Shown: positions 23,181-35,339, counted from the first letter of the stretch. The stretch is 64,000 nucleotides of DNA from Narthecium ossifragum (GCA_963920575.1 OY986970.1:21831274-21895273), one strand, 5' to 3'. The notes: generated by a model from the sequence alone, not told the origin. Numbers and translations: made by a program.

Positions 23181-23589
23181 TCTTCCCCTTCCCCTGTTCG
23201 CCCGGACGCCGCTTCTCTTCTTCGCTGCCTCCAACCGGTGCGCCACCCTCTCCTCCGGCCGGATTTCACCGCCGCCGACCTTCCCAAGGTGTCCGCGACC
23301 ACCCTTCACCTCTCGATCGAGCTCCCGTCCCCCACATTTACCCCACCTCCTCTCACATCTCTGTGATCTGCGGGATCCTTTCGCCTCCGACGCAAATCGC
23401 CGCTGCCCTCCACCTCCCAGTGCCTCCACTACCCCTTCCCTTCACTCCACTTCCCTCAATCGACCCCGGCGCCGTCCACATTTCTTCATCACCTTCCATC
23501 GAGCGGCCGGTGCCGCCTCATCCTTCAAGCTCGTCGTCGTCGGCCACCTTTGTTGATCCAGTTCCCCCTTGCTGCCATCCTCAGCTCCG

Positions 23590-25009
23590 ATGGTTCGCAA
23601 GCACACCGCCGCCATCAAGAAGGCCGCCGGGAAGGGCAAGGCTGCGGCATCCTCTTCCTCTTCCTCTCCAGCCGGGCAAACTTCTTCCACACCATCCTCG
23701 CAGGCGACATCCTCTCCATCTTCCTCTGGGCCGGCCGCTGATTCACCTTCTCCTCCTACACGGCCGGTCCGTGCCACGCGTGCCCCCGCCACTTCGTCCA
23801 CAGCTCCGGCAGCTTCCAAGAGGAAAGCCTCCGCTGCCCCTTTGTCATCCAATCCTCGCCGATCCAAGAAGTTGAAGAAGCCCAAGCCCTCCACTGCGCC
23901 CACTGATATTCGAGGCCTAGATCCGCAGTGGCGACGGGAGGTACGCCTCGAGTACACCTTTGACGTCTCCTTCTTCCGCACGATCGAGCATGCGCAAGAT
24001 TCTGTCGCCACACTGGAAGCCCGCGGCTGGCTGCCCTTCTGCACCCCCTCCACCACTGTTTACCCACGGCTAGCCTGCATGTTCTACCAGAACATGAAGG
24101 CTATTCCCTGCGGTAATGAGAGGGATGAGGCAAGTGATGTCCCGAGCCGGGCCTTGGGCTTCACTTCGATCATTGACGGCGAGGATATCACATTCACCGC
24201 CCGGGACGTGGCTGCCCTCTTGGGTGTCCCTCGCCACTCCCCTGGTCTCCACCGAGCCACCCCTGAGGAGCTGCCTTGTGAGGGTGATGCTCAGTTGTTT
24301 CTCCACCCAGATCGCACAGGAGAGGGCAAATTTGTGCGGGCAGAGCTGGCCCCTCAGATGTGGTTGATCGACGATATCTTCCGCCGAAACATTTACCAAA
24401 CCGGCCACGCCCAGTATAGGACTAGCAAGTGGTTGTGTTCACTATGGTTTTTGGCTAAGTCGTGGTCGATCGACTTGGCCCAGCAGGTCATCGAGGACAT
24501 GTCCCAGTTTTATTGTGGAGCGGTTCGGGACCGATCACCCAGTTTTAACGATAAACCAGTCCCGCACCCCTGCCTTATTTCGGCTTTTCTCGCTAGCCAG
24601 GACCTAGTCCCGGAGGGTGAGCCTACTGTCTCGGACGCGGCCTTCAGATTTGCCCGCTTCGGTAAGGCCACCTGGGCCAAGGTCCTTAGCCATATGAGGA
24701 GAGTCGGCCATCCTCGTCCTCAGCCGAGACCCAGCAGGACCCAGTCGACCCCAGAGTTCGGGCCTGTCGAGCACCCGACTATGGGTGAGATCTATACGGG
24801 AGCATCGGGCATTCCAGGACGCGGTGCTACAGCGGTTGGACGCGGTAGACGCGCGTGACGCCGCCCTACACCAGGACATCGCCGCCCTACACCAGGCCAC
24901 GTCGAGTATCCTCGCCCGTCTCGATGCCATCCACCCTCCTCCTCCACCTGTCACAGATATCGCTTCTTCCCAGCCGTTTACCTGTTCAGAGCCGGCACCT
25001 CAGGGATGA
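23590..25009 (+). pseudogene. Athila B env-like ORF, one frameshift
   Basis: Starts at MVRKHTAAIKKAAGKGKAAA (an upstream in-frame ATG at 23569 is possible). It continues through a lysine- and proline-rich segment to LEYTFDVSFFRTIEHAQDS, VYPRLACMFYQNMKAI, GFTSIIDGEDITFTARDVAA and the W-L-I-D-D-I-F region. About 400 codons are open. Near 24800 the frame shifts just before the coiled-coil-like tail (LQRLDAVDARDAALHQDIAA), which continues in another frame to 25009. The domain is the same plant transposon-protein type as in copy A. Function is unknown; the basic N-terminus suggests nucleic-acid binding, which is my inference. Confidence 0.7.
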
Positions 25010-26265
25010 TAGACTATATCTAGGGGTATTTTCTGTATTTTCTGGATGGTTGGAGTGTATCTCTTTTTGTGTTTGGAGGGTGGGTAACTTTTTGTATTCC
25101 ATTGCTCTACTTTTGTACATGGTTGGCATCGATGATAGTGGATATATATATATACATGATTTTTGGTATGGGGGTGTGCCCCGGGTGTGTCTGTCTGTGG
25201 ATATATCTATATGAATGTGGACGTATGCTTGTAAATGATGATTGAGGTGGTTACATTTCTGTATTTTCAATTTGAATGAATGTAAACATGTTGGATGCAG
25301 ATGGCATCTTTGTACAGCCCTTGGGCGTATTGAATAAATAGAGGAAATGCTGCCCAATTTTTCTCAAAATTTGTCATATCTATTCTTTGATTTCCATAAT
25401 GCTATGGTGGGTATTTCCTCTATGTTTTTACAAGGCATACGAGCTATGGATAGCAACGCAAAATACGACATTTGGACATCACAACAATACGGTTTTTCAC
25501 GACTAACCTTGACCCTAACTCCTTTCATACATGTCGTCAAGGTTACATTTTCGTCCATTTCGTCACAAGGTTATCTCTACACTTTACCCTTCTTCCGTGC
25601 TTGAGGACAAACCCGCTTAAGTTAGGGGGTATGATTGCATCATGTTTATAGATAACCTGTGATCGATCTACAATTAGTCACACGTTTATTTGATTGGTAA
25701 ATATGCGAAAAATTTTCAACTCTTATGCTAATTTTCAACGCATAATTCATCTTGATTCCCATGCTTTATAAAATTTGGCGAATCATTTCATGAGTAGTGT
25801 TATTCTTCTACTTTAATTCTTCTTGTCATGCATTAAGGACATTTAAGTGATCCAATTCACTTGTGCACTTACACTTGTATGAGGGGGCAAGTAGTGTTTG
25901 ATTGGGGGACCTTGATAGATTGGGAGTCCAAAGCTATTTACACTCGATTGAGATGACTTGTAGTAGGGTTCGAAGCCAAGTTAGAGGCCGAGAGCCAGGT
26001 TAATAAAAGTGACTAGTCTTGATTCGTAGCCTTCTAGGCTCGAGTAGTTAGATCCGAGGGGTGCTTCAACACCTAATGCCCCAAAGCCATCTGGCTTGGG
26101 AGTCATTGATCTAACACTCGTTAAATGGGCCTAGTAGAAAGCTTAAGGGATCAAGACATTGCACGGTCACGCTAGTATCAGTTAAAAGCTTGTTGATCAG
26201 CTGTGATTCATGGCCTGCTAGGTTCGGGAAATTAAGCCCGAGGGGTGTCTCAACTATCATCGATG
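25010..26265 (+). other. 3' UTR of element B, truncated
   Basis: Homologous in layout to 15422-16700 but clearly diverged (TGAATAAATAGAGGAAATGC, CTTAAGTTAGGGGGTA). It stops at 26265, where the duplicated env tail of the other subfamily begins, so its own polypurine tract and LTR are missing. Confidence 0.6.
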
Positions 26266-29200
26266 CCATGCACCGGAGTACGGGACAGTCGACCATCCTA
26301 CGCTGGGAGAGATGTACAGAGAGTTCCACGGTGAGTTGGCACGGTTACACCAGTGCTTGGACGCTGTCGACGCGAGAGATGCAGCCTTCCAGGCAGACGT
26401 CTCGGCCATCCGGGCGGACCTCTCATACGTTCGTACGCGTCTCGACGATCTTCACCCGCCTTCGCCTGTGCTCGCTATCGTACCTTACTGTCCACCATCC
26501 TACCCTGAGGCCCCACCCCACCATTGAGTCTTGTGCTTCGATGCTTGGTTAGATTACTTGTATATCTGTTAGGTTTCTTGCGTCTATGGCCGTGTGCTGG
26601 CCAGTTTTGATTTGACTTGTGTGGTGGATGGACTCATTTTTGTACTTGCTTGGCATGTTATTTACATAGTTTTTTGGCTCTGGGGGGGTGTATCCTGGGA
26701 GTGAGGGACGCTGATTGTGCTGGTCTATAACTGTGAGTATGTGGATGAATGTGGTTGCTAATTGTGTTCTGCAGGTGGAGCTTAGGGTAGTTTACATTTT
26801 CTGTCATTGTGATGAATGTTTGTACAGCCATTGTGCTTACTGAATAAATAGAGGGTGTGCTGCTGAATTTTTCTCCAAATTTATGCTTATTCCTTATATT
26901 CCATAAATGCATCACGGTGTATTCCTTCTATATTGCTACAGGGCATCTATGCAGTCGCATGCACACCTGGGAGCCATCACTCTATTTCTTGGTTTTCACA
27001 CCTAACCTTGACCTGCGATTTTGTTGTCTTTTTATCATCAAGGTTACTTCTTCGTATGAAGCATCTCAGGTTATCTCTACCCTATATTCTTGGCTTGCTT
27101 TTTATGACTTAGTGTAATTGGGGACAATTACATTTAAGTTGGGGGGTAGAATTCTAGGAATTCATAGTTATTTATTTTAGGATAACCGAATTTTATACAT
27201 CCCTTATAACGTGTCAGACGAAGGAAGTTATGATGGTTATTGATGAAGATGCATCATTTAGAATAGTATTCAATGAGTTATTCAGAAATTCATATGCCAC
27301 ATAAAATTCAGTAAATTTAACGATGCATGACATGAGTTCTGTACTTTAACACTTTTACCATGATTTAGGGATAACTTGACATATCCTATTGCACTTGAGC
27401 ACTTTCACATGTGAATGAGTTAAAGTTAGATTCTGAGCATGAAACTAGGATAGATCTATGATTTTAGGACATGTCACAGAAGATACATGGACACATACAG
27501 TTTTCTGTTCGCAAAAAGTATATGTGTGTGCAAGGTGGAGGGGTTTCAACTTAGTAACCGGGCAGGGTGCCTAACCAGCGTGTTGTTCGCGTAAAACGGT
27601 TGGATTCCCTAACACTGAGAGAAAGGACTTTCAACTCAGTAACCGGGCATGGTACCTAACCAGCATGTTGTTCGCGTAAAACGGTTGAATGGCCTAACAG
27701 AAAAAAAGGGATCTCATACTTAGTAACCGGGCAATGTGCCTAACAAGGTGTGTTGTTCGTGTAAAACGGTTGAAGTCCCTTGTGAAAAAAAAAGAGAAAT
27801 GAAAGAAAAAGGACAGAGATTGTTATGTGATAAGTGGAAAATATGTGCTTGCTTAGAATTGTGGCCTTGACTGGTGGATTGTTTGGATATAATGGATACT
27901 CTGACACATGTAGAACCGAATACACACACTACATGGATTGCTTAGATGAGCTTTAATCTTGTTCAAGTGCTTTGAAGTGTTTGAATGATGCTATTGATGG
28001 AATTATTCGCTTGCATTTTACTGGTGCTATGGGTTGATGGATGGAACTATGCATTTGAATCTATGTGTGCATATGAATGAATTTTGATCGTATAAGAACC
28101 GAAGCTACATGAGGAGTGACTAATTGTTGATCGGAGGATTGCTCTTTATGAGTATCTTATTTCTTCTCTTTCCCTTCTAGTTATTTTTCTTTTGCTTTGC
28201 TCGAGGACTAGCAAAGTTCAAGTTAGGGGGTGTGATAAGACGTGAAAAGTGCATAAATCACCCTTTTAACTTGGCCTTGTTAGTCTCCGAGCAAGGCCTT
28301 ACTGATGGTTTTTACCCTTTTACAGGTACAAGAGCCCCCAACGAGGATTGGATCAAATTCCGAGCTTAAACGATGTCATTCGGGCCAGTTTTTATGAAGA
28401 AGATCGATCCTTTATTGAAGGAGGATCGATCCTGTGCAATACATCAAGAACAAAGCCAATCAGTTCTGAAGGATCGATCCTCACTATGGGAAGGATCGAT
28501 CATTTTTGCACATTTTTCCAGTGACAGAACGCAAATTCTAGAGGATCGATCTTCACACACTGGAGGATCGATCTTCATCGGGGCGCAGCCAGAATTCAAG
28601 AAGTAAAAGATCGATCCTTGCCTAGAGGAGGATCGATCCTTCACGGGACCAGCGATCACACGAAGCGGAGGATCGATCCTCCACCCTATGAGGATCGATC
28701 CTTTTGTGCCAGCCGATCAAAATCAATGGCCCAGATCTAATCTGAGTGGGGGAGGCTTGTTTACTATAAATAGACCCCTTAGGGGGGATTTTGGGGGCTT
28801 CTCTTAGTTCTTTCTCCAGCCCTTCTAGGTTTCTTACCCAATTGAGAGGACTTCTTGGAGGAAACCCATGGAAGGAGAGCTTCATCACCCTCCATCCATG
28901 GATCGATCCAAGATGAATAGCTAACTTCCTTTCTCTTGGGATTTCCATGTAGTTGTAGGATTCTTTTGTAGTTTTCCTAGGGTTTTTGATGTGTAATCTT
29001 TGGGATTGATCTATTGTATGGATTTGAGCATTATTTCCTTATCTTTGTACATGGATTTCATATGTTGAATGGATGAATGTCTTTCTTTGGTATGAGTTAG
29101 GACTTGTGCATGATAGGTGTTTGTTGTTATGCCCCAATGAGTTGGATGTGCTAGAAACACATCCAATGACATTGGGAGGATTACTAGCCCTAGATTAGAG

Positions 29201-29780
29201 ATTAGGGATGCTAGAACCATCCCTATCTCTCTAATCAAAGGATCCATTCTATCTTTCTCTTGCATTGGATTCGAGGTGCTAGAACTATCTCGATCCAATG
29301 CCCGACTCCATGCAATACCTTTACCTTGCGACGAATCGATCTTAATCGAAGGTTCGTTAGCGACGATAGAAGCTAATCACTCATTCGTCGACTTTGTGAA
29401 TGTGATTATTTCGTTGAGCGATAAGTGAGGCTAACCACCCGCGTGTCGACTTCTTGATTTCGATCGTCCCAATTGGATTACACACCTCAATTCCTTAGGA
29501 GGCTACATTAGAACCTACAATGAAATGGAGATCCCAAGACCTCTCTATATTAGTTATATTTCTCTTCCCTTAGTTAATTACTTTAATAGTCATTAATCCA
29601 AAACCCAAATCATTTTAGCTAGTTGATTGGAGTTATCTATCGAGTATGTTAGTCAATTCTCATTTCCCTGCGGATCGACCCGGACTCCCGCTAGCTACGT
29701 AGTAGTTAGTTAGGATTCGGTATAAATTGTAATCTTTGACGCCCTAGTCACTTTTAACGACGAGTGGTTTGGGCGCGTCA
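26266..29780 (+). repeat. Direct duplication, copy 2
   Basis: Repeats 15160-18702 in the same order: env tail to the stop near 26527, 3' UTR with the 85-bp array, then LTR B. The join to element B 3' UTR is abrupt at 26265/26266. Confidence 0.9.
28233..29780 (+). mobile_element. Athila-like subfamily B, LTR (second)
   Basis: Starts TGATAAGACGTG after the same polypurine tract and ends GGGCGCGTCA. It is 1548 bp and lacks about 25 bp near 29412 that are present at 18310-18335. It is followed directly by subfamily A LTR sequence, not by a target-site duplication. Confidence 0.85.
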
Positions 29781-31503
29781 GTAGGATCGATCGAACTCCA
29801 AGAGTTGGATCGATCCGGCTCGGGCGTTACTCGCAACATTAAGAACTTAAGGAGTAAGATCGATCCGACTCCCAACGACGGATCGATCCGACGCGACCAG
29901 ATGCAAAAATCGAGGGCTCAGATCTAATCCGTGGGAGGTTGTTTCTTGGGCTATAAGTAGTCATTGTTTAGGGATTTTTTGGGGGGCATTTTCCAGACGT
30001 TTTTGGAGAGAGTTTTCCGACCTTTTTTCATCTTTTTCTTCGACGATTCTTTGGAGGAGATCCATGGCGGGAGGAGATCATCAACTTCTACCGATGGATT
30101 ATCCCCTGAAGATGAGTAACTAAAACCCCAGCCATGGGATTCTTATGATGTAATTAGGGTTTTTGCTAGGGATTTCTTAGATCTAGGGTTTGTATACACG
30201 ATTATTTGGTTTTATGGATTAATCTATATTTTCTCTATATCTTGGTGTTGATTTCTTGCTGGATGTTTGGATCGTTCTTGCTTGCACTTGATTCTAGAGC
30301 TTGTGTGTGTTAGGGCGTGGATTGGATTCATCCAAATAAGAGGATCATGCTAGTCCCATGATATCTCGGATGGAATCTGATTCGTGATTAGGGATTGTAT
30401 AGTGCTAGTCCCACTATAGTAGTACTAGTCCCACTACGTTCCATCCCTAATCCTTCATGCATCTTACCTTTGTAGTTTCGGACATCGAGATGCGAAGTCA
30501 TCTCGATATTACACCTTAATCCATAGCTATGCCAGTATTTGCGATGAATTCAATTGAGTAAGAGGGTTCATTAGCAGTGAACGTAACTAATCATTCGGTC
30601 ACTGATAATTAGATAATTGTTCTGCCGACAAGGAATCCTAAACAGAACTTGTCGAGTGATAAGGAGAACTAGCCATTCACTTATCAACTTTTAGGAAGCC
30701 ATTTATCGTGTTTGTATGCCTTGATCTTTGGAGAACCTGGTAGATCCTTAGTTACTGATTAAGAATCCTGTGGTCCTTTCTCTCATATTCATCAGTCTTC
30801 TAGTATAATTTTAGTTTAATTTCGACTTGCGATCTTTTCTCAACTCGTTAGTAGGAAATTTGCTAAGTGTTCGATTTCAACCCCTTAAATCCCTGTGGAC
30901 TCGACTCGGACTCTCCACTATTTACTAGTTCTTAGTAGTTAAAGTAGAGCACCAGAATATTTTGTAATTTTGGTCAGACTTGTTAAGCCGCGACACTTTT
31001 CAAGTCGTATCAAAATTTTGGTGCAGTTGCCGGGGATTTTTACGGTGTTTTGAGTTGTTTACTTAGTATAAATTCTTGCTTAATTAGTTTTTATATGTCC
31101 TTTATTCTATAAAAGACCAAAAATAGTTTTAGTGCTAATATTTCCATATCTTTTTGTGATTGGTAGGTGAAGAACGAAGCGGCATCCTTCCGAGCGGTGA
31201 AGGAGCGAACGCCAACAAAACATCATTGAGATTGCACTGTTTGTATTTCTAAACCTTGAATGATCTTTATGATGTGTTGATGAGTTATGATAAGGACCCA
31301 GATCTTGATCTCACGTTGAAAGAATTCTTTGCTTCTTGTTCTGCATCACAAAAACTGTCAGTGTCTTCTCCTACTCATCTAGCCATGGATAACCCTGAGG
31401 ACAATCTTGGACCTAATGACAATCCCAACCAACCTGAAAACCAGGGTCGTAGAGCCATGAAAGATTTTTATGTTCCAACTTCTTTCACTTCTAACTCCTG
31501 TAT
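29781..31503 (+). mobile_element. Second, truncated 5' end of Athila A
   Basis: 29781-31012 repeats LTR A from its position 8080 onward. A primer site follows at 31019-31036 (TGGTGCAGTTGCCGGGGA, changed at two bases), then the leader and the first ~80 codons of gag (31256-31503, MNDLYDVLMSYDKDPDL). Similarity to 9799 stops after CTCCTGTAT. The LTR lacks its first ~356 bp and the gag is cut, so this is a fragment joined to LTR B. Confidence 0.85.
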
Positions 31504-32222
31504 GCTCAAACTTTCAACCTTTCTTATGACAATTAGAAAGGACCATAACTGATATGCTCAAACTTTCAACCTTTGGAAGACCCTATTCGCAACAATAACT
31601 GTTTTTGAGTAAGAAGTACAACAAATGCCCTTTACCTCAAGCCTAACCCAAAACTAATTATTGAACAAAACTTGCAGTGAGAAAGAGCATCCTATTTTGT
31701 GTTATGTAGCCATCACCTGCTAGAATTCTTTGCAGGGAATCACCACCTTCTGCTGGGCATAAGCCGCCACCACCAGCATGAAATCAAACAACCCCTGGTC
31801 TTCAGACACCCCGACCACCGTCGGGCTCGCTGGAGAAGACGAAGGGGGGAGTAAGAGAGAGACCGAGATCGAGAGAGAGATCGAGCGAGAGATCGAGAGA
31901 GAGAGAGAGAGAGACAGAGACAGAGAGAGAGCTCACCGACAAGGATGATAGACTCGGGGACGGTCGCGCGGCGATGACGACGGAGATAGGAGGTGGGTAG
32001 CGAGCGAAGGTCGGGTTCGCCGTGGAAGGAGGTCCCCGCGGAATAGGAGAGGAGGATGAGACGGTGGCGACCACTCGTCGGGCAACGGAGATCCGACCAC
32101 GGCTCGGGAGGAGACGATTGGGATAAGGGGTTAAGGGATTAGGCGTTTTCTATTACCTATATTTGCAAAAAAAAACCGCCTAGAAGATTTAATATTATAA
32201 AATAACATAAATTGGATGTTTT
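31504..32222. other. CACTA right interior, possible captured 5' exon region
   Basis: CACTA-interior sequence resumes after the Athila break. It holds two copies of TATGCTCAAACTTTCAACCTTT (about 31501 and 31552), the QKVVIP-coding match at 31736-31754 and a GA-rich run (31845-31930). A GC-richer stretch to 32100 looks like a captured first exon but has no recognisable protein. Confidence 0.4.
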
Positions 32223-32303
32223 TGTGACCAAGTTGTGGTCGCATATTCTATCCATGAAAATTATACATTAATAAATCAACTTTTGCGACCAAATAACTCG
32301 TCG

Positions 32304-32334
32304 CTATTATTATTATTATTATTATTATTATTAT
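32304..32334. repeat. TTA microsatellite
   Basis: About ten ATT units in the CACTA right subterminal region. Confidence 0.9.
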
Positions 32335-32508
32335 CATCAACCTTATAAGGAGCAATAACGGTTACAACCGTTTCCCTTTTATTAGTTTGTTTACATATAT
32401 ATTTTTCTAAGTTAACTTTGTATATTTTTATCATATTCCCTAGCTTAGTTTTAAATATACATCCTTATAATCATAAGTCAGGAGATTTGTTTTAAATATA
32501 CATACTTA

Positions 32509-32719
32509 TCTTCCTTATAAGATCCAAGGTAGTTACTTTTATGACTCATCATCTGAGTCATAAACTTATACACACATGGCATACAAGTGGCATACACGTG
32601 GTATAAAATTATAATTAAATAAACAAAAAAAAGGATACTGGCTGATGTTACATAAGTTATAATAGAGATAGTGGGGGCGGGCAGTTAGCCGTGCCAGGTG
32701 GCACGGGCCCACCACCTAG
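32509..32719 (+). mobile_element. Short non-autonomous Helitron
   Basis: Starts TCTTCCTTATAAGATCC and ends CTAG at 32716-32719, inserted between A (32508) and T (32720). A GTGCC-AGGT-GGCAC hairpin (32691-32704) lies 11 bp before the end, as Helitrons require. The element is 211 bp, has no coding capacity, and sits inside the CACTA right subterminal region. A related copy lies on the minus strand at 53404-53605, sharing TTATAAGATC, a TTTTATGACTCA block and the terminal hairpin. Confidence 0.75.
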
Positions 32720-32940
32720 TTATTATATATCAGCCAAGCGAACACATATATGGTCACAAATATGATGAAAGTTTAGGTTTTACGACTACTATTTTCGACC
32801 ATACATATTGGTCGCTCATAAATGACTTTTTTATATTTTATAGCTATCAAATCTTTTTTGGTGGCTATTGCTATATATATTTTGACTAGTTTGATGTGGT
32901 CGCAAATATTTGATCGCTACAGGTGTTTTTTCTTGTAGTG

Positions 32941-34189
32941 GTTCTTAGAAACTTTCGTATCTCATTACTATTAGATGTGTGTAATATTAATATCTATGGT
33001 TTGGATTGGACTAATTTCACAATTCCTGTTATGCAATTCATGTTTGGGACTCAGCCAAACCAATTGTTTGGATCCTAACCAAGTCTACCAGGAGCAAGAG
33101 CCACCTCCAGCACCAGTTGATCATCATCTATTGGCCCAACTTAGTGGCAATAGATGTTAATCTAATGTCATGCATCATTGGTACCTGAATTCAAAACTGA
33201 GCCAAAACAAACTCACTCCTGCTGGTGGTCAATAATGCTTAAAGATTTGTGCTCGTTATTAGTGCTAACAGCCACGTGATGGCTATGTATCTCCATGCAT
33301 TAGTGCTAACAGCCACGTTATGGCTAAGGATTTCGTGCCAAGGGGGCGAATTTTGCATAATAAATTTCATAATAACTATATCTGGCTCGATTTATTTCAC
33401 CTTCGGGCTCAACATTTTTCTAAAAATAATCTATGTTATTATGCTTCTAAAATTTTTCTGGTGCTAATTATAAAAAACTAAGAAGTGGTAAATATGAAAA
33501 TAGCGTTAAATATCATAATACTTATAAAATAATTATGTCTAATACAAAAATTCAATCGATCCATCTACCTCCCAAATTCTCAAGTATCAAGCATCTACAT
33601 CAAAGATTTACATGAATATTCACGAATAAGAATAAGAAATAGAAGCATATTTGGGAGAACATATATAAAAAATAATATATCTAATCAACTATTAGGTATA
33701 TCTGGAAATTAAGAGGTAAGCGACATCCACGTTCAGCCATATTGGGGTGTGTGATCTAGAATTTGAAGAGGCTAAAACCTACTACATGAATGTTAAAATT
33801 TAAGAGGGGTGGGGGTGGGTTGGCGATTCGGATTCACGGGACGGGTTCGGATCGATCCGAGCACTAATATCTTGATCGAAAGGCTAAAATTGAATCAGAC
33901 CCATTTAATAAACGGTCAGCTTTATCAGCCGAACCGACATGATTTTAAATGGGTTAATCCATGGTTGAACATTTAATGTCATGCATCACTCATGGAATTA
34001 TAAAAATAAGAAAGAGGTACAGTTGATTTCAGCCGTAGGATGTTGCATCCCATGGTTGAGATTTACTGTTCGGAGGCCACCCATCAATGCACAGACTGAA
34101 GTCCTCTTGAGTTCCCAAATTCCCCCTACCTCCGATTTGGAGAAGGAAACCATGAAGAATTTTACTATTTGCGGAACAAAGAGCTCTCA
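32941..34189. other. Intergenic, nothing recognised
   Basis: AT-rich DNA outside the CACTA right terminus. A ~30-bp phrase TTAGTGCTAACAGCCACGT is repeated near 33260 and 33300. No gene is seen. Confidence 0.5.
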
Positions 34190-34705
34190 TGTATTATTTT
34201 ATTTTTAAATCCACTTGTCTTTTTATTTGTCAATCGAGGGACACTTTCGTGTTCGTTTACAAACCAGGCCAAATCCATAAATTCGGAACCAAAATACCCC
34301 TGACCAACTCTCTCTCATCATTTAATCCCACGTGACACAAGTATGAGAGAGATAAAGGAAAGAGATCTCTACATTAATATGTGACCCATCTTCTTCTCTG
34401 GTACGAATTCCTTCATTATTTTAGAGAGAGAGTGGATGCATTACATTTTTTTTGGGTTTTAGCAGACTTAAATAAAATTTCTTACTTATGTGAGAAATTC
34501 CTTACTTATACGAGAAATTCTTTACTTACAATCTGCATTCCTTAGCCTCTGAATTCCTTATTTATGTGAGAAATTCCATACTTTGCTATCAATTCCTTAC
34601 TTAGCCTATGAATTCTTAGTTATGTGATCAGTGATGTAGCCCTCATGCGGGACACGAGGGCCCTATTGAAGATGGTGAAATTCCTGGGAAGGAGGTGGGG
34701 GCGCC

Positions 34706-34731
34706 GGGGGGGGGGGGGGGGGGGGGGGGGG
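34706..34731 (+). repeat. Run of 26 G
   Basis: A homopolymer in the left foldback arm. The matching place in the right arm (about 37046) has a shorter C run. The length may be unreliable in the assembly, and G-quadruplex formation is possible. Confidence 0.9.
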
Positions 34732-34918
34732 TAGGGCTGGAGTCGGCGGAGGGGAGTTGCCGGAGACAGCCAGTAAGAAACAGAGGAAGTCGGAGGAGAT
34801 AGAGAGAGAAACGGAGGAGAGAGAGAGAGAGAGGAGAGAACGGAGAAACAGAGGAGAAGCCGGGGAGGAGAAGCTGGAGAAAAGGGGAGGAGAAGCCGGA
34901 GAAGAGGAAGCGACGGAG

Positions 34919-35130
34919 CCGGAGGGGATTCGCATCCGTGACGTGGAGCTCGCGGCTCGGGCGGTGCTCCTGCGGCACTACGCCGTTGACGTGCGCAAGG
35001 AGAGCTGGCGGGCGTTCCGCGGCTACGGGGGGAGGCGGGTGGTGGTGACGGCGAACCCAACGGTGATGGTGGAGCTGTTCGTGAAGGGGTACCGGGGCGT
35101 GGCGGGGGCGGCGGGTGAGGTGCTTGAGAA
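34919..35130 (+). pseudogene. Captured glycerol-3-phosphate acyltransferase (GPAT)-like exon, left arm
   Basis: The frame reads RIRDVELAARAV, HYAVDVRKESWRAF, GGRRVVVTANPTVMVE then LFVKGY. Plant GPATs of the cutin/suberin type have a matching N-terminal segment (RDVE..ARAVLP.FYA.DV...W..F, VVVTA.P.VMVE.F.KE.L), part of the HAD-phosphatase-like domain before the acyltransferase domain. Only about 70 residues are present, without the downstream HX4D acyltransferase block. The surrounding frame is GA-rich low complexity. An inverted second copy is at 36655-36875. Confidence 0.65.
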
Positions 35131-35339
35131 ACAGAGGAATAGGGAAGAGAGAGACAAAGAAATAGAGGAGAGAGAGATAGAGGTGGAGGGGTTGCTCTGC
35201 GATGGGGACACGGGGACGGAGGTGGTGGCGTGGAGGTCAGAGGCATCGAGCCGGAGGGGAGGATGAAGGCGGGGTGAGGGCGGCAGGCATGGGGTTCGTT
35301 GAGGGCGCGGCGGGGGCAGCTCGATTGAGAGAGATCGGG

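Larger units (their letters stand above)
2028..32940. mobile_element. CACTA (En/Spm) element or composite, non-autonomous, with nested insertions
   Basis: CACTACAAGAAAAAA at 2028-2042 is matched by its reverse complement at 32926-32940. This is the standard plant CACTA terminal repeat. Both ends share subterminal TGGTCGC/GCGACCA motifs, which supports one family at both ends. No transposase is visible. Removing the Athila mosaic (7724-31503) leaves about 7 kb of element DNA, including host-gene fragments. The expected 3-bp duplication is not visible: GCG precedes the left end and GTT follows the right end. The two ends may therefore come from different copies, or the flanks may have mutated. 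Confidence 0.7.
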
